This document shows, one piece after another, positions 37,148 to 46,626 of a stretch of 64,000 nt of DNA. Numbering within the stretch: the first letter of the stretch is position 1; each line of letters starts with the position of its first letter. Below the pieces are notes generated by a model, which made no database searches, had not been told where the DNA came from, and saw only the letters and a list, made by a program, of their open reading frames with translations. The stretch is from Staphylococcus pseudintermedius (GTDB taxonomy: Bacteria > Bacillota > Bacilli > Staphylococcales > Staphylococcaceae): positions 248,001-312,000 of the forward strand of contig NZ_MLGE02000001.1 in assembly GCF_001792775.2 (NCBI RefSeq), written 5' to 3'. Both the position numbers and the translations under genes were made by a program.

Positions 37148-38416
37148 TTAAATCCCTCCCTCGTCTTTGAATGTGCTTGTACGTCTGAATTGTAAAAATG
37201 CGATAATCGCGACGATAAAGCCGATAATGAGTGATACAACGGCACCCATATTAAAGTTGTTGAATTCGAATGTTAAGCTGTAAACCCAAGAAATTAGGAT
37301 ATCTGTACTCCCTGCATTTTGTCCTGGTACAGGCGGTCCCCCTTCGTTAAAGAGGTAAATTAAGTTGAAGTTATTAAAGTTTCCAGCATATTGCATAATG
37401 AGTAATGGCGCTGTCGCAAATAAGACGTGCGGTAACGTAATGTGACGGAACTTTTGCCAACTGGACGCCCCATCGATGTCTGCGGCTTCATACCAGTCTG
37501 GCGAAATACTTTGTAATACACCTGTGAACAGGGCGAAAACAAATGGGAAGCCGAGCCATGTTTGAATAGCAATCAATGCGACTTTTGACCAAAACGGATC
37601 ATTCAACCAAGCGGGTGCGACACCTAATAATGGTTGTAAAATAGTATTGTTAATCGCCCCAAATTCATCGTTAAATAATGCTGCGAAGATTAAGATTGTG
37701 ACGAATGCCGGAACAGCCCACGGTAAAATTAATACTGTACGAATGAAGCGTTTGAACTTCACGAGTGGGTGGTTCACAATAATGGCTAAAAACAGTCCTA
37801 ATGCAATTTGTAATGTCGTTGCGACGAGGGTCCATACAATCGTCCAAGTGATGACGCTAAAAAATGTATGACGCCAAATGTCGATAGTGAATAAAGTTTT
37901 AAAGTTGTCAAAACCGACCCATTCTAATGTATGACGTGGGGGTGCATTGTATAAGTTATAGTTTGTAAATGCGACCGCACCCATGAATAATAATGGGAAG
38001 ACAACGATAAATACGAGTAAAAACATCCCGGGTGAAATTAATAAATATGGAAATGTTTTGTCCCACGCTGCGATACGACGTGCTTTCGGATCTTTAATTT
38101 CTTCACCACGATTAAAGCGTTCAGCTGTACGATACGCGTCGATGATATTCACAATGTAAAGTGTGAGTGCAAATGCAATCAGTAATACGGAAATAATCCC
38201 TTGTGCTAATAACACACGTGAATCATCTAATTTAGGAACAGTTCCGAGTGTGAAGAGTCCCCAAAAGCCAATGTTAAAAAACTGATAGAACACAGAAATA
38301 AAGCTGATGAAAAAGATGGTGCAACAGATCCCTTTGACAAATTGACGATTATAGCATTGTCCGAGGCCTGGAATGATGGATAGCATTGCCGCTAATTTAG
38401 CATTTCGTTGATTCAT
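37148..38416 (-). CDS. malF: Maltose/maltodextrin ABC transporter permease MalF-like
   Basis: A 422-residue membrane protein. An extended N-terminal part with two or three extra helices (about 1-100; LAAMLSIIPGLGQCYNRQF resembles the small-membrane-protein module often fused to Firmicute MalF) precedes the six-helix permease core, which has the coupling loop YEAADIDGASSWQKFRHITL. Its stop lies 1 nt before the malG start. It forms the transport channel with MalG. Confidence 0.9.
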   Translation of the reverse strand: MNQRNAKLAAMLSIIPGLGQCYNRQFVKGICCTIFFISFISVFYQFFNIGFWGLFTLGTVPKLDDSRVLLAQGIISVLLIAFALTLYIVNIIDAYRTAERFNRGEEIKDPKARRIAAWDKTFPYLLISPGMFLLVFIVVFPLLFMGAVAFTNYNLYNAPPRHTLEWVGFDNFKTLFTIDIWRHTFFSVITWTIVWTLVATTLQIALGLFLAIIVNHPLVKFKRFIRTVLILPWAVPAFVTILIFAALFNDEFGAINNTILQPLLGVAPAWLNDPFWSKVALIAIQTWLGFPFVFALFTGVLQSISPDWYEAADIDGASSWQKFRHITLPHVLFATAPLLIMQYAGNFNNFNLIYLFNEGGPPVPGQNAGSTDILISWVYSLTFEFNNFNMGAVVSLIIGFIVAIIAFLQFRRTSTFKDEGGI

Positions 38417-38430
38417 AGGGGAACTCCTTT

Positions 38431-39690
38431 CTATTCGTTATCGTTCGGTTGCAAAATTTTGATGTTTTGTTGAATGTCTCGATTCGCATCTTCTAATGCT
38501 TGTTTTGGATCTTGACCTTCTGAAATGAACGTACTTGCATTTGCCATTGGCGTCCACACTTGTCTCATTTCAGGAATATTTGGCATCGGTTCAGCATTTT
38601 TCGCCTGTTCTTCAAAAGCTTTTAAGTTTGGATTTGACGATTTGACATCGAGACGACCTGTAATTTCATTGCGTTCATCTGTATATTTTTGAAGTGTATC
38701 TCGACTTGTTAAGTACAACATCAAATCTTTCGCCCAATATTTAGACTGACTATATTCAGATAAATACCAACCACGTACGCCGAGATAAGGTCTCATCTTC
38801 ATCCCATTATCAGAAGGCAACGTTGTTACACCGAGGTCGTCACCTAGTGTTTGTTGAAATTCTGTCAGATTCCATGGTCCTGTCACGAACTGACCGACTT
38901 GTCCATCTTTAAATAAACCGATCATAATGTTATGATTCGCTGCTTTCGGTAAGTAGCCTTTCTCGTACCATTTTTGTAGTCGTTTACCATTTTTAATGAC
39001 TTGTGGATCATTAATGCCAGTTTGGTGAACATCATACTGGTCGCCATGTTTCTTAAATACGTAATTATTGCTGTTAAACATAAATGGATAGTTAAAATAC
39101 GGATCACGGCCATCAAATAAAAAGCCATATTGATGGTCAGCAGGCTTATTAATACGGTCTGCATTCGCTTCGACTTCTTGAATCGTCTTAGGCGCCGTTT
39201 TGACATACTTTTTGTTATAGAGTAACGCTGTTGACTCAACGATAGACGGTAAAGCGAGTTGCTTATTATCATAATTGAGTGCACGTAAAGCTTGTTTATT
39301 AAAGCCTTTCAATTGTTCATCTGTAAAGTCCAGTTCGGCAGCGAGCCCTTGTAAATAGGCACTCCCTGTATTGTCATGCGCGAGGAAAAAGAGGTCAGGT
39401 CCTTTACCAGCTGGCGCATCCAAGGATAAATTTTCTAACTGGTCATTTTGCGCGACATTAACGAGACGAACTGAAATGCCTGTCTTTTTCGTATAGGCCA
39501 CAGTGATTTTTTTGTAAAAGGCCATTTGTGCATCACCATCGACCCACATTGTGAGTTGTTCCGGTTTTTCTTTCCTATTATCACGATTTAATGCGGATTC
39601 TATGTCTTTTTGCGAACGGTTAGGACCACAAGCCGTTAAGACGACAAGCACGGTGATGAGTAAGAGTGCTGCTTTTAACATCTTGTTCAT
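38431..39690 (-). CDS. malE: Maltose/maltodextrin-binding lipoprotein
   Basis: A 419-residue extracellular solute-binding protein, family 1. The lipoprotein signal MNKMLKAALLLITVLVVLTAC places the acylated cysteine at 21. LTMWVDGDAQMAFYKKI, GKGPDLFFLAHD and GPWNLTEFQQ are typical maltodextrin-binder segments. It captures sugar at the cell surface for MalFG. It lies between the ATPase and permease genes with about 12-14 nt gaps. Confidence 0.9.
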   Translation of the reverse strand: MNKMLKAALLLITVLVVLTACGPNRSQKDIESALNRDNRKEKPEQLTMWVDGDAQMAFYKKITVAYTKKTGISVRLVNVAQNDQLENLSLDAPAGKGPDLFFLAHDNTGSAYLQGLAAELDFTDEQLKGFNKQALRALNYDNKQLALPSIVESTALLYNKKYVKTAPKTIQEVEANADRINKPADHQYGFLFDGRDPYFNYPFMFNSNNYVFKKHGDQYDVHQTGINDPQVIKNGKRLQKWYEKGYLPKAANHNIMIGLFKDGQVGQFVTGPWNLTEFQQTLGDDLGVTTLPSDNGMKMRPYLGVRGWYLSEYSQSKYWAKDLMLYLTSRDTLQKYTDERNEITGRLDVKSSNPNLKAFEEQAKNAEPMPNIPEMRQVWTPMANASTFISEGQDPKQALEDANRDIQQNIKILQPNDNE

Positions 39691-39702
39691 GCGAATCCCC
39701 CC

Positions 39703-40800
39703 TTATACGATGCGATTTCCAGTAGCTGGATTAAAGAAGTGACATTTGTTCATATCAAAAGCGAGTGTGAGTGTTTCGCCTGCTGACACTTTTGTTCGTG
39801 CGTCGAGTTTCGCGACGATTTCATGTTGTTCAAATTGTGTGTGCACCATAATTTCAGAACCTAACAATTCTGAGACAATGACTTTAGATTCGAAAGCTGT
39901 TTCTGGTGACGCCTGAATAAAAATAGGTTCTTCATGAATGTCTTCAGGACGGATCCCTAATGTGACAGTTTGGTTTTCAAAGCCTTTTTCTTTTAACTTT
40001 TCGAATTTTTTGTGTGCTAATTTGAATAATTTTGTACCGATTTGAATGTCTTGAGCAGTGACTGTCACATCAATCATGTTCATGGCAGGTGAGCCGATAA
40101 ATTGTGCGACAAAAATATTGTCAGGTGTATCATAAATTTCACGCGGCGTACCGATTTGCATAATGTGGCCATCTTTTAATACGACGATACGTGTGGCCAT
40201 TGTTAAAGCTTCAGTCTGATCATGTGTGACATAAATCGTTGTTGTGTTCAGACGATGATGTAGTTTTAAAATTTCTGTGCGCATTTGAACACGTAATTTG
40301 GCATCTAGATTCGATAACGGCTCGTCCATTAAAAACACTTTGGCATCACGCACAATCGCACGACCTAATGCGACACGTTGACGTTGCCCGCCAGAAAGTG
40401 CTTTCGGTTTACGGTTCAAATAATCAGTAAGCCCTAAAATCTCTGCGGCTTCTTTGACACGTTTGTCGATTTCAGCTTTGTCGAATTTACGCAGTTTGAG
40501 CCCGAATGCCATATTTTCATAAACCGTCATGTGTGGATAAAGTGCATAGTTTTGAAACACCATCGCAATGTCACGGTTTTTAGGTTCGACATCATTCATA
40601 CGTTGCCCATCAATGTAAAAATCTCCCCCTGTAATGGACTCAAGCCCTGCAATCATACGTAATGTTGTTGATTTACCACAACCAGATGGTCCAACAAAGA
40701 CGATGAACTCCTTATCGGAAATATCTAGATTGAAATCTTTCACGACTGTGTTGTTGTTATCGTAAACCTTTTTGACATGTGACATTTTTAACTCAGGCAT
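39703..40800 (-). CDS. msmX: Sugar ABC transporter ATPase MsmK/MalK-like
   Basis: A 365-residue ATPase with Walker A GPSGCGKSTT, signature LSGGQRQRVALGRA, Walker B VFLMDEPLSNLD and switch His in YVTHDQTEA. The C-terminal TOBE/MOI-like domain is typical of CUT1 carbohydrate importers. It energises MalFG and may serve other sugar transporters, as MsmX does in B. subtilis. It is the first gene of the minus operon; two LacI/cre-like operators lie upstream at 40829-40842 and 40883-40896. Confidence 0.9.
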   Translation of the reverse strand: MPELKMSHVKKVYDNNNTVVKDFNLDISDKEFIVFVGPSGCGKSTTLRMIAGLESITGGDFYIDGQRMNDVEPKNRDIAMVFQNYALYPHMTVYENMAFGLKLRKFDKAEIDKRVKEAAEILGLTDYLNRKPKALSGGQRQRVALGRAIVRDAKVFLMDEPLSNLDAKLRVQMRTEILKLHHRLNTTTIYVTHDQTEALTMATRIVVLKDGHIMQIGTPREIYDTPDNIFVAQFIGSPAMNMIDVTVTAQDIQIGTKLFKLAHKKFEKLKEKGFENQTVTLGIRPEDIHEEPIFIQASPETAFESKVIVSELLGSEIMVHTQFEQHEIVAKLDARTKVSAGETLTLAFDMNKCHFFNPATGNRIV

Positions 40801-40828
40801 AGCTATACCCCCTGTGAAGATTAAATTT

Positions 40829-40842
40829 TGTAATCGTTTACA
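40829..40842. promoter_or_regulatory. LacI-type operator / cre ahead of the mal ABC operon (proximal)
   Basis: TGTAATCGTTTACA, 29 nt before the msmX start. It agrees with the cre consensus and with the operator at 30848 at all but one position. Confidence 0.7.
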
Positions 40843-40882
40843 AGTAGTTTATAATCCAGTTCTGCTCCTGTCAATTCAAATT

Positions 40883-40896
40883 TGAAAACGATTACA
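40883..40896. promoter_or_regulatory. LacI-type operator / cre ahead of the mal ABC operon (distal)
   Basis: TGAAAACGATTACA. It lies 54 nt from the proximal site centre to centre, about five helical turns, so looping or dual control is possible. Confidence 0.6.
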
Positions 40897-41108
40897 TTTT
40901 GAGGTAAGATGTAGGGAAGATGAAAGAAAAGGCCGCGTGAAGTTTTAATGAAAGAAAGGGGATGAAAGCATGCGTGCCCGTGATGATTAAAAAGCTAGGG
41001 CAGAGCGTACTCCTAGTATGATCAGTGGTAATAAGACTATGGAAACTTAATGCAATAAGAAGGGGATTGAGTCTATAAAAATAATTTTTTAGAACCCTTT
41101 TGAGCACA

Positions 41109-41181
41109 AAATTGCCCTCATTGATTCTCAGTCCATAATGGCAACCATGAAAACTTGAACTGTGATCAATGAGGGCAATTT
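41109..41181. repeat. 17-bp perfect inverted repeat with 39-nt loop
   Basis: AAATTGCCCTCATTGAT (41109-41125) and ATCAATGAGGGCAATTT (41165-41181) are exact complements downstream of khtU. There is no strong T tract, so it is not a classical terminator. It may be a terminator variant, an RNA element or the ends of a small decayed mobile element. The rest of 40900-41232 shows no gene. Confidence 0.6.
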
Positions 41182-41232
41182 GATTAAAATATTTCATGTC
41201 AGGCAATCAAACTTTTAAAGCATATGGCAAAT

Positions 41233-42405
41233 TTATACACTACCTGGAAGAGATGCTTTTTTCTCCTTTTTAAACAGACGTTTTGCAATTTTGGGGGCAA
41301 ATTGGAAGAGTGTGACACCGATAATAGCAGAGATAAGGATGAACACCCCACTTAATGTTTTAATTTGTGTAGATGCAAAACCGGCGATAATCATTGAAAA
41401 CTCTCCGCGCTGTGTGAAAGAAAGCCCAGCGCGCATGGCAGGCACATTGTTAAGGCCGAATTGCTTACCCCCCACGTATCCGACAATGATTTTAGAAATG
41501 ACTGACCAGACGATAAGTACAAGCAATACATTGACCATTGAAATACCTGAAGTCAGTTGAATAGACAATCCAAAATTAATAAAGAAGATAGGCATTAAAA
41601 GATCGCGTAAATTTCGGACGCTTTGTTGCAATAGGTTAATTTTACGCGTTTCTGCTACCATAATACCTGCTAAAAAGGCGCCAAATACTTCCGAGAGACC
41701 AAGCTGTATTGCAATCCCTGCATACGTTAAACTTAAGCCCACCATAAATAAGATAAAGAAGTCCTCGCTCACGTATTTTTCAACAAAGGCGCCCAGTTTT
41801 TTAAAGACGACTTGTCCTAATAATATTGCACCAACAAGTAATAAGACAATTTTTACAAATACAAACGATAAACTTGTGGCAGATAACGCTTCCCCTATAA
41901 ACAAGCTAGCGATAATCGTTACAAGTAAAGGCGAAACGATATCCTCAAAAACGAGTAGTCCGAGTATAAAGTTGGAATCTTTGGTCGTCATACGATTGTT
42001 TTTTTCGAGTAGTTTGACGGTAATCGAAGAACTTGTTGCGTAGACTACGCCACCTAAGAGTAAAGCAATTTCGATAGGTTGTCCCATGATTAACACTAAT
42101 AAGACTGTAACACCAAATGAAAGTAAAAGATCTAGTAATCCAGCTTTATAAATATTTAATGCAAGATCTTTGAGTTGTTTGATAGGAAACTCCATCCCTA
42201 ACATAAAGAACATCAAAACGATACCAGTTTCAGCAGCAAATTCTAATATTTCTGAATGACTTACAAAAAAAGCAAGTACAATCCCAATTAGCAAAAAGAT
42301 GATAATGTCGGGTGCAGAGATGCGATTGGCAAGGAAAGCACTGATGAACAGCAAAAAGATGAGCAGTCCGCTGAGCAAGAGTTCAGACAGGTCAAATAAA
42401 TGCAT
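41233..42405 (-). CDS. CPA2-family K+(Na+)/H+ antiporter, KhtU-like
   Basis: A 390-residue membrane protein with about twelve helices and the CPA2 pattern (FFMLGMEFPIKQL, GVVYATSSSITVKLL, FGAFLAGIMVAET, SFTQRGEFSMIIAGF). It is the transport subunit paired with the KhtT-like protein encoded 5 nt upstream. In B. subtilis KhtTU exports K+ in exchange for protons and responds to methylglyoxal. The start at ATG 42405 has GGAAGGA upstream. The symbol is left blank because orthology was not tested. Confidence 0.85.
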   Translation of the reverse strand: MHLFDLSELLLSGLLIFLLFISAFLANRISAPDIIIFLLIGIVLAFFVSHSEILEFAAETGIVLMFFMLGMEFPIKQLKDLALNIYKAGLLDLLLSFGVTVLLVLIMGQPIEIALLLGGVVYATSSSITVKLLEKNNRMTTKDSNFILGLLVFEDIVSPLLVTIIASLFIGEALSATSLSFVFVKIVLLLVGAILLGQVVFKKLGAFVEKYVSEDFFILFMVGLSLTYAGIAIQLGLSEVFGAFLAGIMVAETRKINLLQQSVRNLRDLLMPIFFINFGLSIQLTSGISMVNVLLVLIVWSVISKIIVGYVGGKQFGLNNVPAMRAGLSFTQRGEFSMIIAGFASTQIKTLSGVFILISAIIGVTLFQFAPKIAKRLFKKEKKASLPGSV

Positions 42406-42410
42406 TATGA

Positions 42411-42896
42411 CTATCCTTCCGGTCGGCAAACTACTTCAAATTCTGATACGGCTTCATTGTATCCGATAACAAGGAGGATATCGCCTTCGTGAATCAATTC
42501 GGTCGATTCTGGTTTAGCAATAATGTCAGAACCTCGACTAATACCTACAATGTTGACTCCGTTTGGGACGCGGTGCTCAGCTTCTTCGATATTGATGCCT
42601 TTTAATGGTGAAAGTTGACTTACTTTAATCCAATCTACAAGCATTTGTTTACGTAATAATGAAAAGCGCTCGAAAGCTTGCTTTTCCATTGTATCGTGAT
42701 TGACATCCATTAATTTTAATGCGATTTCACGTGCTTCAGTTTCATTTAATCCAATGTTCGCGAGTACATCTTCGTCTTCATCAGTGATGTAAATTTCTCG
42801 TTTACCATTGTAATGTAAAATGACATGAACGATATCATTATTAGCAGTTGTTAAACTGTATTTTGTTCCTACACCTGGAATGATTTGTCCTTCCAT
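42411..42896 (-). CDS. KhtT-like regulatory subunit with TrkA-C (RCK_C) domain
   Basis: A 161-residue cytosolic protein. The N-terminal domain (about 1-75) is followed by a linker and an RCK_C/TrkA-C domain (about 80-160) with IVGISRGSDIIAKPEST and GDILLVIGYNEAVSEFE. In KhtTU-type systems this domain binds nucleotide or cation ligands and gates the antiporter. It is immediately followed by the antiporter gene; AGGAGG precedes its ATG. Confidence 0.85.
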   Translation of the reverse strand: MEGQIIPGVGTKYSLTTANNDIVHVILHYNGKREIYITDEDEDVLANIGLNETEAREIALKLMDVNHDTMEKQAFERFSLLRKQMLVDWIKVSQLSPLKGINIEEAEHRVPNGVNIVGISRGSDIIAKPESTELIHEGDILLVIGYNEAVSEFEVVCRPEG

Positions 42897-43041
42897 GTTA
42901 AGCCTCCTCTATAAAAGGTTGTTTACTTTACTCTTTTGTTGTTTTATGAGTATAATATTTATACTGATATGATTAAATTATAGTCTTTAATCTGTGAATG
43001 GTCAAACTTACGAATACAGTCTTGAGATTGGAGTGGGGAAC

Positions 43042-43485
43042 ATGGTAAAGCAATATACGGGCGAAAATATCAATGTTTATTTCGAACCTAAACGATGTGT
43101 ACATGCAACAGAATGTATACGTGGTTTAGGGGAAGTGTTTGATGTGGAGAAGCGTCCTTGGGTTCAACCAGATAATGCGGCTGTGGAAGACGTCATCAAA
43201 GTGGTTGAACGATGTCCGAGTGGTGCATTAACATACGAGCTTCCATCAAATCAACAAGAAACACACCCAGAAACAAGAGTGGCTTATGGTGATGATGGTG
43301 AAATTTTCATGTATGGAGATTTTACACTGGTTCATAATGGCGAAGTGATGCATTTAAATCGCGCCATCTTAACGAGTGACGCATCGAATACGGACAATCC
43401 ACCATTTTATAGTAAGAGTTTCAGCGGACAAGGCGACAAGGAACAATTTTACAAACCGATTCAAGATGAACAATTTGAAAAATAA
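43042..43485 (+). CDS. (4Fe-4S) mono-cluster protein, YjdI-like, with degenerate second half
   Basis: A 147-residue protein. The Fer4_19 domain (residues about 8-65) has Cys19, Cys25 and Cys58 (RCVHATEC, ERCPSGAL) and should hold an iron-sulfur cluster. In many YjdI proteins a CDGSH zinc-finger-like half follows; here the corresponding region keeps NPPFYSKSFSG spacing but lacks cysteines. I start at ATG 43042, 8 nt after GGAG. It is 15 nt from a glyoxalase-fold gene. The function is unknown; a redox role is likely. Confidence 0.8.
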   Translation: MVKQYTGENINVYFEPKRCVHATECIRGLGEVFDVEKRPWVQPDNAAVEDVIKVVERCPSGALTYELPSNQQETHPETRVAYGDDGEIFMYGDFTLVHNGEVMHLNRAILTSDASNTDNPPFYSKSFSGQGDKEQFYKPIQDEQFEK

Positions 43486-43500
43486 AAGGAGGCAGAGAGT

Positions 43501-44391
43501 ATGGAACCTATTAAACATATCCATCACATCTCAGCAATTGTAGGACATCCAAAAGAAAACAAAGATTTTTATGAAAAAGTGCTTAACTTACGTTTAGTTA
43601 AAAAAACAGTAAACTTTGACGATCCGGGTACGTACCATTTGTATTTTGCAAATGATAATGTTGATCCAGGTACGGTTATGACATTTTTCCCATGGGCGAA
43701 TGCTTATAAAGGTCGAGTTGGTAGCGGTCAAGTGGGGCGTATTGCATTCAGAATCCCTAAAAACTCCAAAGACTACTGGGTTCAACATTTAAACGATAAC
43801 AATGTTGAAACGACAGAAACAGAACTTTTCCGTCGTCCAACAATCGAGTTTGAAGACATTCATGGTTTGGATCTCGCATTAGTTGAAAGCGACGAAGAAA
43901 GTGACACAAACAAAATTCTAGGTTTCCACGGTTCTGTATTATTATCATTACGTCCTGTAGAAACTTTAAAAGAACTTGTGGATGATTTAGGCTTAACAGA
44001 ACTAGAACATGATGCAGACCACTTCCACTTTGAAACAGCAGGAGATTTGAAGCATCACATCATTATCCCTAAAAAGCCACTTCCAGAAGGTCGTTGGGGT
44101 GTTGGTACAGTTCACCATATCGCATGGTCTGTAGATAATGATGAACAACATCTTGCATGGCAAAAATATTTAATGTCACAAGGTTATCACGTGACAGAAG
44201 TGAAAGATCGTAACTACTTCAAAGCGATTTACACTAAAGAACGTGGTCACATTATTTTTGAACTTGCGACAATTCCTCCAGGTTTTGATCGTGACGAACC
44301 AAAAGATCAATTAGGTCAAAAGATTATGTTGCCACCTCAATATGAAAGTCAAAGAGAGCAATTATTAGCGAACCTTCCTGAATTAGACTAG
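43501..44391 (+). CDS. Ring-cleaving dioxygenase-like VOC protein (MhqO/MhqE-like)
   Basis: A 296-residue protein made of two vicinal-oxygen-chelate modules. Metal ligands are His in HIHHISAIVG, His in TVHHIAWSV and Glu in GHIIFELATIPPG. Similar proteins (MhqO, MhqE) are induced by quinones and are thought to open hydroquinone rings. It follows the YjdI-like gene in one operon with AAAGGAGG before ATG. A terminator at 44424-44468 closes the unit. Confidence 0.88.
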   Translation: MEPIKHIHHISAIVGHPKENKDFYEKVLNLRLVKKTVNFDDPGTYHLYFANDNVDPGTVMTFFPWANAYKGRVGSGQVGRIAFRIPKNSKDYWVQHLNDNNVETTETELFRRPTIEFEDIHGLDLALVESDEESDTNKILGFHGSVLLSLRPVETLKELVDDLGLTELEHDADHFHFETAGDLKHHIIIPKKPLPEGRWGVGTVHHIAWSVDNDEQHLAWQKYLMSQGYHVTEVKDRNYFKAIYTKERGHIIFELATIPPGFDRDEPKDQLGQKIMLPPQYESQREQLLANLPELD

Positions 44392-44423
44392 GTGAAGGCC
44401 AGCAGTATATTGAAATGAATATG

Positions 44424-44470
44424 AAAGCCAATGAAAATCAGCGCATATCAGGATTTTCGTTGGCTTTTTA
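44424..44470 (+). terminator. Terminator after the dioxygenase-like gene
   Basis: AAAGCCAATGAAAATC and GATTTTCGTTGGCTTTT form a 16-bp stem ending in T residues. Confidence 0.8.
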
Positions 44471-44616
44471 CTATGCGCTTAAAATCATTCACTTTCCAAT
44501 CGTATAAAAAATAGAATAATAAATTTTACTAAATCAAATTTTAATTTTTACATTTTTGACAAAATTCGAGGGCTGTGGGATAAATAGTATAAGGTTTTAG
44601 CGAGGAGAGAAACACC

Positions 44617-45807
44617 ATGAGTATTAAAACTGCGAGCTTGCTCTTATTCAATAGCGTCTCATCTGTAGGTTCGCGCATCTTTAGTTTTGCATGCGCATTT
44701 TACATATTACAACACACGGACAGTACAGCCCTTTTTACCCTTTATTTAACAGCGATTGTCATTTCTACACTTGTGACGGAACCATTGTTAGGTCTCTTTG
44801 CGGGTCGCTATCATAATAAAATGATGGTCATAATGATACAATTGCTCAATGTGATTTTTCTGTTTGTATTCACCATCGTATTTGATATGTTCTTTAACTA
44901 CATCATCATTTTAGGCATTATGCTCAATATGACCGATGCCACTATCCGAATGTTCATCGATGCCAACGTCAATCATATTATTAAAGGAGACGTTGAACGG
45001 TATACATCATTGACATTAACAACTAATACGGCGATTCATTTCCTAGCTCCAATCATAGGGGGCATGATGATTGCTTTCTTTAATATCGAAACTTTAGCAT
45101 TACTCAACCTTATTACAGAAGCTCTGGCGGTCCTCTTTGTCTTAAATTTGCCATTAGATAAAGAAGTGAAATTTGAAAATAAGCAGATGAAGAAAAGTTT
45201 GCGAGAAGGTTATCGTTATTTAAAACAGCAAAAAGCGTTGAAACATTTCTTCATTATCATGGTAGCCTTGCACTTTTTGGTCGCTGTCTTTTCAATTGGT
45301 ATGCCGATTGCAGCAGTACAATCCATGCAGTTATCTGCACCGCAATATGGCGTCGTTGTTGCTGGCTTTACAGTTGGAATGGTGGCTGTCTCTGTATGGC
45401 TAGGCATGAATTCTGAGAAAGACAATTTGAAGTCGACTTATGAACGTGCCATGTTATTACAATGTGTCACAGTGTTGATTTTAGGCGTCATGGTGGTCTT
45501 TCAAATGAATACAGCGGTCGCCATGCTGTTATTGTTCATATTGAACGGCTTGATGGGCTTATCGCAACCATTAGCGATCATACCGACATCGAACTACTTG
45601 CAAGAGGCTATTGAGGAAAAGTATCGAGGGTATGTGATGACATTCAAACAGACACTGCTAGACATATCATACCCCATTGCACTGTTGTTTTTTGGCGTCG
45701 TGTTGAACCATCATCAAGCTGTCGTTTATTTCATTGTTACGGTCTTAATCATGGTACTCTATATCTATTTTAGTTTCATCATGAGAAAAGGTTTTCGAAT
45801 AGTTTGA
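44617..45807 (+). CDS. MFS transporter (macrolide-efflux-like)
   Basis: A 396-residue transporter with about twelve helices. A conserved loop after helix 2 (LGLFAGRYHNKMMV) and the central cytoplasmic loop LREGYRYLKQQKALKHFF are typical of the MFS_3/Mef-like group of exporters. The start ATG follows GAGGAGAG. No regulator is adjacent. The substrate is unknown; drug or peptide efflux is inferred from the family only. Confidence 0.85.
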   Translation: MSIKTASLLLFNSVSSVGSRIFSFACAFYILQHTDSTALFTLYLTAIVISTLVTEPLLGLFAGRYHNKMMVIMIQLLNVIFLFVFTIVFDMFFNYIIILGIMLNMTDATIRMFIDANVNHIIKGDVERYTSLTLTTNTAIHFLAPIIGGMMIAFFNIETLALLNLITEALAVLFVLNLPLDKEVKFENKQMKKSLREGYRYLKQQKALKHFFIIMVALHFLVAVFSIGMPIAAVQSMQLSAPQYGVVVAGFTVGMVAVSVWLGMNSEKDNLKSTYERAMLLQCVTVLILGVMVVFQMNTAVAMLLLFILNGLMGLSQPLAIIPTSNYLQEAIEEKYRGYVMTFKQTLLDISYPIALLFFGVVLNHHQAVVYFIVTVLIMVLYIYFSFIMRKGFRIV

Positions 45808-45808
45808 G

Positions 45809-46018
45809 GAAGACATTGATACATTCGGTTATCATCTTGGAGATGGACAGAATAGATTCTTGCAATCTAGAGAATACGCCATGAATTGGATGTAGTTAAT
45901 ATAAACCATATTTTATTAAACTAGTATTCAATCCATAAAAATGGCAGGTTTTAATTTGGATCTATGTCAAGAAACCGGACACAGAAAAGAGAGAATTCTA
46001 CCGCGCTTCGCTTGCTGG
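45809..46018 (+). other. Decayed spacer with possible ORF and IS-end remnants
   Basis: A 28-codon C-terminal-looking frame ends in NRFLQSREYAMNWM at TAG 45892. Further on, ATGTCAAGAAACCGGACACAG (about 45965) resembles the terminal repeat of IS3-type elements. Neither is complete. Confidence 0.3.
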
Positions 46019-46068
46019 CCTAGCCCAACATGTACTTTTGAAAATTAAAAAGTACATGTTGGGCTAGG
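46019..46068. terminator. 21-bp perfect hairpin at the end of the IS3 fragment
   Basis: CCTAGCCCAACATGTACTTTT (46019-46039) and its exact complement (46048-46068) surround an 8-nt loop. It overlaps the end of the transposase frame and probably acts as a bidirectional terminator. Confidence 0.7.
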
Positions 46069-46626
46069 TGATTTTGTTGCGTATTTCTTCTCAAATTCAA
46101 TGGGGCTCATATCATTTAACGTTGAATGCACGCTTTTAGAATTGTAAAAAGTAAGGAGATACGCCACAATGCTATACATCGCTCCATTCCTGATTTTATA
46201 GTTCTGATGATATATCAATTCCTTTTTGATGATACTATGAAAAGATGCTATACATGCCTTGTCGTAACAGTTTTCTATACGACTCATACTGCTCTGAATC
46301 CCTTCTTCACGTAGTAAATTTTGATATTCTATTGAGGCATATTGACTTCCTCGGTCTGAGTGGTGGATTAATCCCTCTCTAGGTTCTTGAATTGTATACG
46401 CTTTGTTTAAAGCTGATATCACAAGTGCTTTAGTCATACGAGGTGCCATCGCCTAGCCAATGATTCTACGGGAAAACAAATCCATGACAGTTGCTAAATA
46501 GAGCCATCCTTCTTTCGTGTATACATACGTGATATCCGCCACCCAAACGCTGCCAGGTTGTGATACTTTAAACTGTTGATTCAATAAATTAGGGTATACA
46601 GGAAGGTGATGCTTCGAATGGGTCAC
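46045..46626 (-). pseudogene. IS3-family transposase OrfB fragment with nonsense codon
   Basis: The minus frame contains the integrase core. SKHHLPVYPN is followed by SVWVADITYVYTKEGWLYLA (first Asp), LIHHSDRGSQYAS (second Asp) and SFHSIIKKELIYH (Glu), ending with the IS150-like tail FYNSKSVHSTLNDMSPIEFE. A TAG at 46450-46452 replaces the Trp expected after RRIIG. The N-terminal half of OrfB and OrfA are missing; an MFS fragment is joined instead. It is a dead element. Confidence 0.85.
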
